34,382 nt of DNA. Source: Micromonospora sp. MW-13. Its GTDB lineage: Bacteria; Actinomycetota; Actinomycetes; Mycobacteriales; Micromonosporaceae. Position numbers and translations under genes: made by a program. The stretch is from positions 1 through 34,382 of the forward strand of contig NZ_QKKX01000060.1 of the NCBI RefSeq assembly GCF_003434305.1. The letters run 5' to 3'. Each line of letters begins with the position of its first letter. Within the stretch, counting starts at the first letter, position 1. A model generated the notes under the pieces. The model was given only the letters and a program-made list of their open reading frames with translations, made no database searches and was not told the DNA's origin. Positions 34,223 through 34,382 of the stretch are shown here, piece after piece.

Positions 34223-34275
34223 TCAAGAGGTTTGCGTCAGGATTCGCCGCCCCCTTGACGTAAACCTCTTGATCA
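34220..34275. repeat. 20-bp inverted repeat at the 3' end of the GH20 gene
   Basis: TGATCAAGAGGTTTGCGTCA (34220-34239) and TGACGTAAACCTCTTGATCA (34256-34275) pair at 19 of 20 positions across a 16-nt loop. The first three bases are the TGA stop of the GH20 gene. It can end transcription in both directions, or it is a dispersed palindromic element that was captured as the gene end. Its AT content exceeds that of its surroundings. Confidence 0.8.
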
Positions 34276-34382
34276 CCGGGGCTGGAGGGTCGGTGGTGGG
34301 TGGTTTGGGGGGTTTGGTCCTGTGGGCGGGGTCACGCCGGCGGTGGAATCGGTCGGGGGGCGGGGGTGTTGTACCTGGTTCA
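34276..34382. other. Gene-free right end of the window
   Basis: About 107 bp, rich in G runs (GGTGGGTGG, GGGGGG, GGGGGGCGGGGG). No start, family motif or complete frame that I would support. The flanking gene is outside the window. Confidence 0.4.

Overview
The window comes from a high-GC actinobacterium, most likely Micromonospora or a close relative. The signs are very high GC, GC-rich third positions, GTG and TTG starts, a dgt/dnaG neighbourhood, a Roadblock/LC7 protein and a DtxR/IdeR-type iron box. It looks like chromosomal core-plus-accessory DNA. I see no transposase, integrase, CRISPR array, rRNA or tRNA.

Layout. (1) 1-2562, minus: the 5' part of a large secreted PQQ-type sugar dehydrogenase with PKD, CBM6-like and ricin-like modules, cut by the window edge. 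(2) 2861-11107, minus: a tightly coupled eight-gene operon. In transcription order it encodes an inositol-3-phosphate-synthase-like protein, a UbiA prenyltransferase (EboC-like), a sugar-phosphate isomerase, EboA, a TatD hydrolase (EboB-like), an EboE-like TIM barrel, an EboF-like phosphatase and a polyprenyl diphosphate synthase. This is an ebo-type cluster in which the usual eboD cyclase (3-dehydroquinate-synthase fold) is replaced by an Ino1-type cyclase and a prenyl-diphosphate source is added. (3) 11608-17933, minus: a ROK regulator, a ribose/inositol-type ABC importer (ATPase, permease, lipoprotein) and a Gfo/Idh/MocA dehydrogenase. (4) 18187-22672, minus: a YihY membrane protein and an ABC-2 exporter (ATPase, small membrane protein, two permeases). 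(5) 23095-28403, minus: a conserved hypothetical protein, dnaG, an iron-regulated siderophore-interacting protein, dgt and a VOC protein. (6) 28667-34222: a Roadblock protein (plus), pyruvate phosphate dikinase (minus) and a GH20 beta-N-acetylhexosaminidase (plus).

How the parts connect. The promoter of the ROK/ABC operon and the promoter of the secreted sugar dehydrogenase, about 15 kb apart, carry the same module: an inverted repeat CTTTTG-N10/12-CAAAAG, exactly 23 bp, TGGACA, exactly 18 bp, and TA(A/C)TGT. This suggests one regulon linking extracellular sugar oxidation with uptake and intracellular oxidation of a sugar or cyclitol. The ebo-type operon lies between them and has its own start, where a predicted hairpin covers the ribosome-binding site. 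My main hypothesis is that the ebo-type operon makes a prenylated cyclitol or cyclitol-phosphate compound: Ino1 fold forms the ring, UbiA attaches a GGPP-type chain, and the TIM barrels, phosphatase and hydrolase tailor it.

Intergenic DNA is rich in structure: two back-to-back perfect 16-bp hairpins between convergent genes, a 165-bp array of a 13-bp repeat next to a GGGGT array, and a 20-bp inverted repeat that contains the stop codon of the GH20 gene. Functional assignments are by eye from protein motifs; no database search was run.
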